From Bdellovibrionales bacterium (GTDB lineage: Bacteria; Bdellovibrionota; UBA1018): a DNA stretch of 50,392 nt. Of this stretch, positions 35,546 through 44,041 are shown piece after piece. The stretch is from contig JAEUWC010000007.1 in assembly GCA_016786465.1 (NCBI GenBank), positions 1 through 50,392 of the forward strand. The letters run 5' to 3'. The first letter of the stretch is position 1. Each line of letters starts with the position of its first letter. A program made the position numbers and the translations under genes. Below the pieces are notes generated by a model. That model was not told where the DNA came from. It made no database searches and saw nothing but the letters and a program-made list of their open reading frames with translations.

Positions 35546-35793
35546 GCTTCTATTTCCCTTCATATTGACCAAAGGTAAGTGCAACTTTGCGGCCAATACC
35601 AAATCAAATAGGTTGAATCGTAGCCCTCCTTAAACCTGTTAACCCTGTAAGTCCTACAGCCTTGTCCATTTTTTGATCACTTTTAAATATTATCTGACCT
35701 TTAATAAGTTGTATCATCTGTCATGAACTTGACACTCGACTGGCTTTGGCGTGGTTAAACAAGATATTTCGCAAGCATTCCGATAAGTCATCG

Positions 35794-38418
35794 ATGGTTC
35801 GTGCGATCGGCTTATCCGTCATATTGCTTTGGTCGCTGCTTTCGCCAGGGGCGAGCGCCCAGGTTTCCCAAGACGAAAAGCTGCTGAAGCAACGTGAAAC
35901 AAACGCACTTAAAGCAAAAGCCGTCTTGGCTTCTTGCAAGGGCGCTCCAAGTTATTCATCAGGACTTTTCAATCAACTAGACCAGGGCTTGGTTCACGGT
36001 GTGTCTGTGGGCATTCAGCCAACTTGCCTGCATTCATCCGATCACCGGTACTTCCTGAACCAACTGGATCAGATGAAATCGATCGCGGACCAGTCTGCAA
36101 AGGTCGAATCAGATTTGGAAGATTCCCAGTTCGTAGCGGCGCTTCGGTTTGAAACCCTAAAAAACGTCTTAGAAACCTATGTTGACGCCGAACTGCGATA
36201 CAACTTGAACTATCCCAAGAAAGAAGACTTATCCGACCCTGCTTCCATCGTCGCAAAAGTTTGCAGTTCTTCTCGCGGGAAAAACACCTGTTCAGAATCG
36301 GAAACTGCTGAGCTTAAAGAAAGTGTCGCACAGTTTCGAAATCAGTTCTTCGCGAAGGGCCAGCGTACAGTTTCAGTTCGCCACGCCACTTCAGTACTGA
36401 ATCAGGAACTGCAGGGACTGAATCAGGCATTTAAGCCCGTATCTGAAGCCGGCCAATTTTTGCAGAAACAAACGTCACCAAAGTCTGCTCTGGATCGCTA
36501 CAGTTCTGGCGACGAGGCTGTTAAGAATGCCATTGGCCGCAGTTACTTGGCACCGGAACAATCACTTTACGAACAAAACTACCAGAATTTTCTAAGGAAT
36601 TCGCAATCTGGGATCGGTCTACTTTTCTACACCGAAGAACTGCGCCGGGGACTTGGGTTGCAGAAAAACGGAGAAAAACGAGTCAATCAATCGCAGGTCG
36701 TTTCGGCGATTTCCGAAATCAAATCGCAGTCGATCGGACTTGCGCAAGCGACGAACGACCAGTTTCTAGACGTCACAGACCGCACACCTGATCGAGGTGA
36801 ATATTTGTTTCAACAAAGTAATCGCCGAAATCGATCCGCGGTCGCCATTCGTCGAATGCTTCGAACCAATCCTGTCGCTGCGGGAAAAGTCTTGGTCAAT
36901 CAACCCGAAATGGCCTGGGCCGTCTGCCGAATTTCTTCGAAAATTGCCGCCGATGATCGCGCGAAAGAAACTTTGTCCGATTCAGTTCGTGTCGCCGCAT
37001 GGGGGGGCGCCATCATCGGGGGAATCATGGCGCTCACTGGCGTCTTGTCTCCTGCGGGAGTGGCGCTGAATTCAAGTTCGATGGCTATCGTTTCCACCTT
37101 AGGCGCCCTAGATACTTCCATAAGCACGCTGACTTTCATGGCCTATACTACAGCCCAAGTCCAAAAACGGTCCGACCTGACCTCGGACCTGCGTTTAAGC
37201 CAGCAGGCTTTGATTTCTGGTACGAATGGCCTTTCTGCCGATTCAATACAAAAGAAAGAAGACCAGATCCAAGCCTTAGACCGGGAAGCCCTTGAAACCG
37301 CGATGGCGATCGCGTCTCCGTTCGCAGCAAATGTGGTCCGCGGTTCGCGTGCGTATCAGGCTAGCCGGGCTCGCGACTTCTTTTCGCGCCTGACCCGGGA
37401 TCTGGGTGGAAAGCCCGCGACGGAAAAAGGCATCCGGGTTTTTGACTTCACTTGTGGCATCGCTGGGATCGTTGCATGCGAAATTCTGACGTCATCATTT
37501 TCGACGCTGACTACCGATGTCCAACAAAGGCTTCTGAATCACCCGGATCAATTCAAAAAGTGGGCTTCTTCGCGCCTAGAAGATCGGTTTTCGTCTTCCG
37601 GTAACAACGGAATCCGATCGACCCTGATTAAGAAGTCCGGACTAGAAAAAAAGGCAGCAGCACAAAAAGCCTCAAAGATACTTTCTGACCAGATCGAGGA
37701 TTCTGCGTTTGACGGATCTAACCCGCCTTTTGCTTTAAGTTCTGCAGTCGAGGACATCACCGGTACCCAAGTTCAAATTCACTTTTTGAACCAATCTGCG
37801 ATGAACAAAGCCCTAAAGGATGGCGGCGCTCAAGTTCCAACTTTCTATCGCGAAGCACCTGCTGCGTTTTCAGACGCCAAGAAGTCGGTATACGAAGCCT
37901 CGGGGGGCGTTAAAGTTTCGGAAAACCTAAAGGGGCTGCTTCGCAACTATGGCAAGAAGGTCCAGGATCGTTCCGATCTGATCTTCGTGACCCGGGAAAA
38001 ATCGGGTTTAAAGCCGGATCAGGTCCTGAATCAACGTCCAAACGTGATTGGCGGAATTTCGATCGTCTATTCAAGAAACCGCTCCGAGGGGACCCAGCTG
38101 GATGAAATTTTCGGAATTGACTTACCACGCCCCGAAGACGGGCGTGCGATCGCTAACCTGGAAGGCTTGTTTGCACAGGTCCACGAACGGGATGCAACCG
38201 TTGCAGAAATCTGGAGAACTGCTGCGATGGTCGCTCACAAAAGAAAGGATGTGGGTCTAATTACCTGTGTCACCCGTGCGGATGTTGCCGGGAAACTACT
38301 AAAACGGGGTTTCAAGACCATCGGCAGCCCGCTTAAGAACAAAGAACCCGCTGCCGAGTTCGCGTTACAGATTACCCCTGAAGAACTTTTGAGTTACTCA
38401 ACCCGTGCGGAAAATTGA
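35794..38418 (+). CDS. large exported protein of unknown function, possible acyltransferase-like end
   Basis: 874 residues from ATG 35794, where a signal peptide starts (MVRAIGLSVILLWSLLSPGASA); a TTG 48 bases earlier is possible. Residues about 25-360 are helical. Two hydrophobic stretches follow near 405-460 (AAWGGAIIGGIMALTGVLSPAGVA) and 550-580 (FTCGIAGIVACEILTSS). Residues about 690-870 have alternating strands and helices, ending in VGLITCVTRADVAGKLLKRGFKTIG, which recalls the last strand and GF helix of GNAT-type acyltransferases. This is weak. The final 21 bases overlap the opposing TetR gene. Confidence 0.6.
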   Translation: MVRAIGLSVILLWSLLSPGASAQVSQDEKLLKQRETNALKAKAVLASCKGAPSYSSGLFNQLDQGLVHGVSVGIQPTCLHSSDHRYFLNQLDQMKSIADQSAKVESDLEDSQFVAALRFETLKNVLETYVDAELRYNLNYPKKEDLSDPASIVAKVCSSSRGKNTCSESETAELKESVAQFRNQFFAKGQRTVSVRHATSVLNQELQGLNQAFKPVSEAGQFLQKQTSPKSALDRYSSGDEAVKNAIGRSYLAPEQSLYEQNYQNFLRNSQSGIGLLFYTEELRRGLGLQKNGEKRVNQSQVVSAISEIKSQSIGLAQATNDQFLDVTDRTPDRGEYLFQQSNRRNRSAVAIRRMLRTNPVAAGKVLVNQPEMAWAVCRISSKIAADDRAKETLSDSVRVAAWGGAIIGGIMALTGVLSPAGVALNSSSMAIVSTLGALDTSISTLTFMAYTTAQVQKRSDLTSDLRLSQQALISGTNGLSADSIQKKEDQIQALDREALETAMAIASPFAANVVRGSRAYQASRARDFFSRLTRDLGGKPATEKGIRVFDFTCGIAGIVACEILTSSFSTLTTDVQQRLLNHPDQFKKWASSRLEDRFSSSGNNGIRSTLIKKSGLEKKAAAQKASKILSDQIEDSAFDGSNPPFALSSAVEDITGTQVQIHFLNQSAMNKALKDGGAQVPTFYREAPAAFSDAKKSVYEASGGVKVSENLKGLLRNYGKKVQDRSDLIFVTREKSGLKPDQVLNQRPNVIGGISIVYSRNRSEGTQLDEIFGIDLPRPEDGRAIANLEGLFAQVHERDATVAEIWRTAAMVAHKRKDVGLITCVTRADVAGKLLKRGFKTIGSPLKNKEPAAEFALQITPEELLSYSTRAEN

Positions 38419-38988
38419 TTCATCCAACAGGGCTTTCCAATCGGATTTAATTTCTGCCTTTTTTCTGGCTGTTTGATCACTGAGGTAGTCCGTAATTGCT
38501 CCGATAATCCAAAAGTGAATGGTGCGGGACCACCTTTCGACATCCAGGTTCGGCAGGGTTACTTTTTCACGAGCGCCCGCTTTTAGAATGTTCCCGTAAC
38601 GCGTGCGGACCCCTTCAACCACTTTCTTATAAATCGGGTTCAGTTCCTTATCCCAGCCGGCGCTTGCGTAAAGAACCAACATCAGCCGCGCAGATTCCGT
38701 ATTTTCATCGGCCAGTACGAAGTTGGCTTCCAAAATCATGTCGGCACGGGCCCGGGCGTCTAGGTCCAGTGAATTCAATTCATCATTGCGACGCTTTTGT
38801 TCTACCAATATTTCTTCGATTGCCGCCTGCAAAAGTGCTGACTTGTCCTTGAAATAGTACAGAATCAAAGGCTTCTGAACCTGCGCCTTTTTTGCAATCC
38901 GATCTAAAGTGGCCAAGTGAAATCCTTGGGTTCCAAATTCGTTGATCGCGCATCGGATAATCGTGTCTCGCGTGCTTTCTTTAGCCAT
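38398..38988 (-). CDS. TetR/AcrR-family transcriptional regulator
   Basis: 196 residues. The N-terminal helix-turn-helix is standard: TRDTIIRCAINEFGTQGFHLATLDRIAKKAQVQKPLILYYF, with the Y-Y-F-K-D-K ending typical of TetR. The C-terminal helical domain binds an unknown ligand. It diverges from the secreted-protein cluster at 39178 and may control it or itself through the palindrome at 38996-39010. Confidence 0.92.
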   Translation of the reverse strand: MAKESTRDTIIRCAINEFGTQGFHLATLDRIAKKAQVQKPLILYYFKDKSALLQAAIEEILVEQKRRNDELNSLDLDARARADMILEANFVLADENTESARLMLVLYASAGWDKELNPIYKKVVEGVRTRYGNILKAGAREKVTLPNLDVERWSRTIHFWIIGAITDYLSDQTARKKAEIKSDWKALLDESIFRTG

Positions 38989-38995
38989 TAACCAT

Positions 38996-39010
38996 AAGTC
39001 TACCAGACTT
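38996..39010. promoter_or_regulatory. palindrome upstream of the TetR gene
   Basis: AAGTCT-ACC-AGACTT, perfect 6-base arms, begins eight bases upstream of the TetR start codon and is followed on the plus strand by a run of T. As an operator it would allow self-repression; as read on the plus strand it could also act as a terminator, but no plus-strand gene ends here. Confidence 0.35.
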
Positions 39011-39083
39011 TTTTTTAGTCAAAAGCTTTTACAGTTGTTCACCCTTTGACTGCCAGATTGACCCAGGAACCTGTCAGTTCGTT

Positions 39084-39089
39084 TATAAT
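39084..39089 (+). promoter_or_regulatory. -10 promoter element candidate
   Basis: A perfect TATAAT, with TTGACC at 39058-39063 as a possible -35. The 20-base spacer is longer than ideal. It lies 89 bases before the start of the secreted-protein gene at 39178, which has a strong ribosome site. Confidence 0.4.
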
Positions 39090-39177
39090 CCATCGCGTTT
39101 TCTAAATAAGATTGGCCAAATCTTTGCATTTACCTTTGATCAGTTTTTCCTGCTTTTTAGTAATCAAAGGAGTTTCT

Positions 39178-39585
39178 GTGCAAAATCTGGTTCTATTACT
39201 TGCAACCTTTGCTGTCCCATCCCTGACCCTGGCGCAGTCGAATCCGTTTTACAACTACGAGGTTGTTTCGGTGGGACGCTGTAAAACGTCGTTTCAAGAG
39301 CGAGGGATTCCTGGAATTAGCGCTCGAAACGATTTCTTCGTCACCCTAAAGACGACCTATTGCAAAAGCGCGAAACTTTCTGACGAAAAGCCCAAGCTGA
39401 TTACGGACATTGATGAAAACGTCTTTTTCAAACAGCGGTTCAACCCAGGTTGGCCGGTCGATCTGTTTCAAGGCGACTTTCATCGCCTGAAGAAGGAAGC
39501 CATCCTGGAATGTGAAGAACGGCGCGACGAACTTTTGTCAAAAGTCACTGAAAACCATCGTTGCACAAGCAAGAAAGGAAACTGA
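39178..39585 (+). CDS. small secreted Cys-containing protein
   Basis: 135 residues from GTG 39178, set by an excellent ribosome site AAAGGAG (39166-39172) and by the signal peptide that starts here (VQNLVLLLATFAVPSLTLAQ). The mature part holds four Cys (GRCKTS, TYCKSA, LECEER, HRCTSK), consistent with two disulfides outside the cytoplasm. First gene of a run of four small secreted proteins. No function recognised. Confidence 0.7.
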   Translation: MQNLVLLLATFAVPSLTLAQSNPFYNYEVVSVGRCKTSFQERGIPGISARNDFFVTLKTTYCKSAKLSDEKPKLITDIDENVFFKQRFNPGWPVDLFQGDFHRLKKEAILECEERRDELLSKVTENHRCTSKKGN

Positions 39586-39592
39586 GCCTAGA

Positions 39593-39949
39593 ATGAATAC
39601 CTTAAAGCGCTACAGTCTGTTGTTTTCGTTCTTCGTTTGCATCGCTACGCAGAGTTTTGCCGCGGATTCCGCGTTTGAAAACAGCTTCGATTCAGCGGAT
39701 TCACCCCTTCCGAAGTGCATTGTCGAAGATTGCAAAGGCGGAACTTGGCAAAATGAAGCCATCCATTGGCGAATTCGAAAAGACGACGACAATGTCATCT
39801 TGGAATACGGGCCGGGCCCAAGTTGGAACGAAGACACAAGAAGGAACGCGACGCTAAAAAATTGTAACCGATACTACTTGGGCCAAGTCTGCGGAAAGTG
39901 TGAAATCCGGGCTCTGCCCGCGAAACTTAAAGAATGTAAGGAAGAATAG
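39593..39949 (+). CDS. small secreted Cys-rich protein
   Basis: 118 residues from ATG 39593, seven bases after the previous stop. Signal peptide MNTLKRYSLLFSFFVCIATQSFA. The mature part of about 95 residues has six Cys (PKCIVEDCKGG, NCNRYYLGQVCGKCE, KECKE), likely all paired. No family was recognised. Confidence 0.65.
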   Translation: MNTLKRYSLLFSFFVCIATQSFAADSAFENSFDSADSPLPKCIVEDCKGGTWQNEAIHWRIRKDDDNVILEYGPGPSWNEDTRRNATLKNCNRYYLGQVCGKCEIRALPAKLKECKEE

Positions 39950-39953
39950 AATC

Positions 39954-40361
39954 ATGAAGAAAGTACTTTTAGCTTTAATTCCCTTGTTTGCCGTAAACGC
40001 TTCCGCTGCCGAGTTCAGATGCGAAGTCAGCCATTCAAATCTGTTTGCAGGTAACGGTACTAAGAAGACGGAATTCTACAATAGGGACATTACAGTTACT
40101 CGCTCAAAGACCACCGAGGTATTTGCTCTTGGATATGAAGGCGGAGCCTCGGTCAAGTTCGCGGTGTCCCTACTTGATGGCGGACAAATGAGCCTTGTCG
40201 AGGAAAAGGGAAGCACGACCAAACTGACTCAAAAGGTCTCGGTAAATAGCTTCTCGCAAATTGTTTCCTTTGAGAGTTCTGTTGACTCACCAACGAGTGT
40301 GAATTTCAAGGTGCGTTGTGGTCTAAAAGAAATCTTGGAACAAATTCCAAGTCAGAACTAG
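39954..40361 (+). CDS. small secreted protein of unknown function
   Basis: 135 residues from ATG 39954, four bases after the previous stop, with AAGGAAG in front. Signal peptide MKKVLLALIPLFAVNASA, mature start AEFRCEVS. The body is beta-rich (KFAVSLLDGGQMSLVEEKGST) and has two Cys, one at each end (FRCEV, VRCGL), as in the protein at 34467. Function unknown. Confidence 0.68.
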   Translation: MKKVLLALIPLFAVNASAAEFRCEVSHSNLFAGNGTKKTEFYNRDITVTRSKTTEVFALGYEGGASVKFAVSLLDGGQMSLVEEKGSTTKLTQKVSVNSFSQIVSFESSVDSPTSVNFKVRCGLKEILEQIPSQN

Positions 40362-40413
40362 TTCGCGGGAAAGCGAGTCTCGAAAAAGGTTGCTTTAGAA
40401 AAGGATGAAGGAA

Positions 40414-41007
40414 ATGAGAAGTTCAGTTCTAATTTTGTGCGCAAGTCTATTTTTCGCAAATGGTGTCGCCCAGGCCGGGGATGTTCCACTTTCAACGATC
40501 ATCCGCAGAAATTTGAAAGAGATTCTTGTCGATGATTATGGGCTTTCTTGTTCGGACAATTCTGGCATCCACTGTGAAGAATCCGATACGGGCCGCAGAA
40601 TATGGCTTTTCGTGAATACTCAGGAAACGAAAAGACGCACAAGCTTTGAGGTAAACATCCACCAAAACTTGTTTTCGGTTTACAATTCGTCCAATTCAGC
40701 CGCGGATGTGCGCCTAAATCTAAACAGAAGGCTTGCGACGTCACTTGGCAAGGTTCGGGAATCAGTGATCGGAAGGAAACTACTTCTTGAACTGCTGAAC
40801 AGGCTGAACAATGAACTTCTCGAAGGAAGGGCAACCGTTTCTGAAAACACTGCGGGTCGCTTTTCAACTAGGCGCGACGGAGTATTTTTGGACAAGGGTC
40901 ATCGTGTAGGATTCTGGGAAACATCGGGACTGGACGCGAATCAGGTCATCTTCAAAGGTGAAGAAATCGAGTTTGTAGACTCGTCCATCTACGTTCAGTT
41001 TAAGTAA
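40414..41007 (+). CDS. secreted protein of unknown function
   Basis: 197 residues from ATG 40414, eight bases after AAAGGA; ATG 40405 is too close to that site. Signal peptide MRSSVLILCASLFFANGVAQA. Two Cys near the mature N-terminus (LSCSDNSGIHCEES). A lysine/arginine-rich middle (RKLLLELLNRLNNELLEGR) is probably helical. It ends 22 bases before the opposing tRNA-Ser. Confidence 0.65.
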   Translation: MRSSVLILCASLFFANGVAQAGDVPLSTIIRRNLKEILVDDYGLSCSDNSGIHCEESDTGRRIWLFVNTQETKRRTSFEVNIHQNLFSVYNSSNSAADVRLNLNRRLATSLGKVRESVIGRKLLLELLNRLNNELLEGRATVSENTAGRFSTRRDGVFLDKGHRVGFWETSGLDANQVIFKGEEIEFVDSSIYVQFK

Positions 41008-41029
41008 CGGGATATGTCGCAGTAAAAAA

Positions 41030-41122
41030 TGGCGGAGAGAGAGAGATTCGAACTCTCGATACGACTTTTGATCGTATGCTCCCTTAGCAAGGGAGTGCCT
41101 TCGACCACTCGGCCATCTCTCC
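41030..41122 (-). tRNA. tRNA-Ser(GCU)
   Basis: 93 bases with encoded CCA. Acceptor GGAGAGA pairs with TCTCTCC, anticodon arm CTCCC-TTGCTAA-GGGAG with anticodon GCT, long class II variable arm (CATACGATCAAAAGTCGTATC) and T-arm GAGAG-TTCGAAT-CTCTC, discriminator G. Decodes AGC and AGU. No extra 3'-end copy is seen beside it. Confidence 0.95.
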
Positions 41123-41222
41123 GCGAAATGATCCGGTATAAACCAGGACTGGTGTCGATTTCCAAGGTATAGCAAATAACGCGACGCGCGGCATAGCCCT
41201 GTTATGATAAATTTCGTGGACC

Positions 41223-42119
41223 ATGGACCAAATCCAATTCTGGAACCGCGAAACCCAGAAACTTGAAACAGAACGCGTTTACGGCGATTCGGCCGTCAAG
41301 CTGGTCTACCAGAACCCCGTTGGGCGCCTTTTGACCGACTGGGTCTTCGCGAAAAAGCCCATTAGCCAGCTTTACGGCTGGATGCAGGCACATCCCATGT
41401 CCGCGAAAAAGGTCGAACCTTTTATCAAACGCTTTGGGATTCCCATGGAAGACTTCGAAGGCGCGCCCTTTAAGTCCTTTAACGATTTTTTCGTTCGCAA
41501 ATACAAACCCGGAAAACGCCCCTTTTGTACGCAGCCCGGCGATTTTTCCGCGCCAGCCGAAGCGCGCTACTTCGCGTTTGATCGCCTTTCACGCGATTCG
41601 AAACTAGCGGTGAAGGGGATCGAGCTGACCCCCCAAGGCCTTTTGGGTTCTGCAAAAAAGGCCGAGCCTTTTGAAGGCGGGCCTGGGCTTTTAGCACGAC
41701 TTTGTCCTGTCGATTATCACCGCTACCACTATCCCGATGACGGAAAGACCATCGACGCTTACACGATCCCTGGGCGCTTTCATTCGGTGAATCCGATTGC
41801 GCTAGAAGTCCAAAGCGACATTTTGGTTTCAAATGAAAGACGCGTGGCGATTTTGGAAACCAAGAACTTTGGAAAAGTCGCTTACGTCGAAGTCGGGGCC
41901 CTTTTCGTGGGCCGCATCATCCAAACCCATGACGAATCCCAGTCGTTTTCGCGCGGCCAGGAAAAGGGGATGTTCCTTTTTGGCGCATCGACTGTGATCA
42001 TTTTGGGCGAACCGGGACGTTGGATTCCTGACGCTGACTTGCTTGAACAGACAAAGCAGGGCCGCGAGTCCTACGTAAAAATCGGTACGCGGGTTGGCCG
42101 TCAAAAGTCCAACTCTTAG
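41223..42119 (+). CDS. psd: phosphatidylserine decarboxylase proenzyme
   Basis: 298 residues. Makes phosphatidylethanolamine from phosphatidylserine at the inner membrane, using a pyruvoyl group formed by self-cleavage at Ser256 in FLFGASTVIIL. The His motif is intact (PVDYHRYHYPDDG, His166), as is FFVRKYKPGKRPF near the N-terminus. The usual catalytic Asp of S-P-x-D-G is Glu113 here (SAPAEARYFAF). Length and wording fit the type II branch. ATG 41223 agrees with homologue N-termini. Confidence 0.93.
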   Translation: MDQIQFWNRETQKLETERVYGDSAVKLVYQNPVGRLLTDWVFAKKPISQLYGWMQAHPMSAKKVEPFIKRFGIPMEDFEGAPFKSFNDFFVRKYKPGKRPFCTQPGDFSAPAEARYFAFDRLSRDSKLAVKGIELTPQGLLGSAKKAEPFEGGPGLLARLCPVDYHRYHYPDDGKTIDAYTIPGRFHSVNPIALEVQSDILVSNERRVAILETKNFGKVAYVEVGALFVGRIIQTHDESQSFSRGQEKGMFLFGASTVIILGEPGRWIPDADLLEQTKQGRESYVKIGTRVGRQKSNS

Positions 42120-42176
42120 ACGCTCTGCTCTTCTAAAAAGCTAAAATACCCCTGAAAACCGGCCGAAAAGGTCGTT

Positions 42177-42917
42177 GTGAGAGCTCGTCGCAAACCTTTG
42201 AGACCGCTTGAATACTTCTTCCACCTGGCCGCCTTGGCCGTCTTGGTGGGAAGTTCATGTGCGGTCCATAAAAATCGAATGGCGAAGTACAAGGGCGTGA
42301 AGCTTCCGGACGGAAGGTCGCTTGCTTCGGCAAACGTCGGATTGGGCGCACGCGACTGTTTGGATCGAACAGAAGCCTTTCTTCGTAAGAAATTTACCAT
42401 CGAACAGAAATTGAAACTTTGTCGTTCGGCGACCCAGGAAGAACCGATCAATCCATTGGTTTGTTTTGAAAGTGTCGGAGAACACCTGGATTCTTTGAAA
42501 CTTTCCGATGAACAGAAGATTTCACTTTGTTCCGGGGTCCGTGACGAACCGATGGCGCCTGTCGACTGCTATGAAGAAGCCGACGATGTTTTCGCAAAAA
42601 CAATGACTAGCCCTCAGAAAATTAAGCTTTGCGAAGGCGTGACGGATGAAAACACCGCACCGGTTGCGTGCGTTGTTTATAGCGAAGACCTGATTGCTGA
42701 AAATCTGAAGACCGAAGACAAGATCAATCTTTGCGCCGGGGCATCTGAAAACGGCCTTCAGCCCCTTCATTGTTTCAATCGAGTCGAAGGCGTAGGCGGC
42801 AAATCGCTCGCCGCTTCCGACAAAATCCGGGTATGTGCGAAGTATTCAAATCGATCCCAAACCGACGAAGCGCTTCGAACTTCGATGTCGGCGATCCTTC
42901 GACGCATGTCAAATTGA
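42177..42917 (+). CDS. predicted lipoprotein with 34-35-residue Cys repeats
   Basis: 246 residues from GTG 42177. N-terminus RRKPLRPLEYFFHLAALAVL with lipobox GSSC (Cys28). The rest has about four tandem repeats: Cys at 61, 96, 131, 165, 199 and at 82, 118, 152, 186, 220, so one LC and one C per 34-36 residues. The consensus is K-I-x-L-C-x-G-x-x-x-E-x-x-x-P-(V/L)-x-C-(Y/F). Such spacing suggests a stack of helical hairpins held by disulfides in the periplasm. No named repeat family was recognised. Confidence 0.65.
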   Translation: MRARRKPLRPLEYFFHLAALAVLVGSSCAVHKNRMAKYKGVKLPDGRSLASANVGLGARDCLDRTEAFLRKKFTIEQKLKLCRSATQEEPINPLVCFESVGEHLDSLKLSDEQKISLCSGVRDEPMAPVDCYEEADDVFAKTMTSPQKIKLCEGVTDENTAPVACVVYSEDLIAENLKTEDKINLCAGASENGLQPLHCFNRVEGVGGKSLAASDKIRVCAKYSNRSQTDEALRTSMSAILRRMSN

Positions 42918-42993
42918 TCGACAGTTTTTGGAAATAAAAACCAATTATTTCAAATAGTTAAAACAGGCACGGCTGTTGCTTTATCCATGGGTA

Positions 42994-44007
42994 ATGAAGC
43001 CGCTACTGTCCCTAAGCCTAATCAGCCTTTGCGCTTTCGCAAGCCCTGTCGCTTACGCAGACGGCTGTTCAGCTTTTACCCAGGCCACAGCCAAAAAGCT
43101 TCATCGCCAAGTTTCCCAAGTCATTGGCCAGGAAAACGGCCTGGTCCTTTTTTGCGCGGATTGCGTGGACCAAGAAATCCGTTCGATGCCGGTTGAAACC
43201 GCTACGTTTCGAAAAGACCCAAAAGAAAAGGGCGAAAAGTTCAACGTCTTGATTAACGGAGAAAAAATTTCTTTTGCCGACATCTTCATCAAGAAGAATC
43301 CAAGGCAGCCTTTTGATGATCAGCTGGTTTCGGTTGCACACGAATTGGGATGCGCAAAGCTTCCCAAGGAAAAAGAAATCAGCCTGATGGACAAGCAAAA
43401 CTTTCACACCGCTTTTCGTTCCGTCTTTCCGACGGCCGAAGTTTTTTTGGCCTTCAAGAAGTGTCAAAAAGATCTTTTAAAGCAGGAAATTGACCTGGCT
43501 TACGAAGGAATTCAAAAAGCCGGATTTCAGTTCGATGGTGTTTCTGAAAAATGGGACGAGCCTCGCGCTTATTTGGGCGCTGGTGCCGGTGAAGCCTTTT
43601 ACCGAATGCCTCATTCATTAGAAACGACACTTTCACTTAAGAACGGAAATGGCGGCGGCGCCAAGGTGAATTCGAAACTGGTGATTTTCGCACAATCGAC
43701 CACGTCGACTTCTGTGGTTCCGGCTATTCCGCCGCAACCCGCGCAATACGACGCTTTGGGTAACCTTCAAAAACACGCTACCGAAGAAGTTCCTGCCCGC
43801 GAAATCCGCAAGGTCAAGCTGACCGTACACGGGGGCTGGGAAGATTCTGAACTTTCGATGGTTCGCAGCTTCCGCTTCAACAACCAGGAAACCGGCCAAC
43901 CTGTATTGACCCTGAATTCTGGCAACGAACAGGTTCTGGATATCTATCAAACTTTGCAAAAGGCACCTCCTAGCTGCGAAGTCGAAATCGAACTGAAGAA
44001 CGAATAG
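42994..44007 (+). CDS. secreted protein of unknown function
   Basis: 337 residues from ATG 42994, where the signal peptide MKPLLSLSLISLCAFASPVAYA begins; a TTG at 42976 is less likely. Early Cys-rich part (DGCSAF, LFCADCVD), a middle Gly-rich segment (NGNGGGAKVNSK) and a Pro-rich linker (VVPAIPPQPAQYD), then a beta-rich end. Function unknown. Confidence 0.68.
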   Translation: MKPLLSLSLISLCAFASPVAYADGCSAFTQATAKKLHRQVSQVIGQENGLVLFCADCVDQEIRSMPVETATFRKDPKEKGEKFNVLINGEKISFADIFIKKNPRQPFDDQLVSVAHELGCAKLPKEKEISLMDKQNFHTAFRSVFPTAEVFLAFKKCQKDLLKQEIDLAYEGIQKAGFQFDGVSEKWDEPRAYLGAGAGEAFYRMPHSLETTLSLKNGNGGGAKVNSKLVIFAQSTTSTSVVPAIPPQPAQYDALGNLQKHATEEVPAREIRKVKLTVHGGWEDSELSMVRSFRFNNQETGQPVLTLNSGNEQVLDIYQTLQKAPPSCEVEIELKNE

Positions 44008-44041
44008 ACTTTCGTCCATTGATTTGGGCATGATGGCCCAA

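Noticed and set aside
35645-35659. CTGTA-AGTCC-TACAG dyad upstream of the 874-residue protein gene
   Set aside because: Five-base arms only; too short to support as an operator.
42116-42451. 111-codon minus-strand frame between psd and the Cys-repeat gene
   Set aside because: It overlaps the start of the better supported lipoprotein gene and has no leader or family signs.
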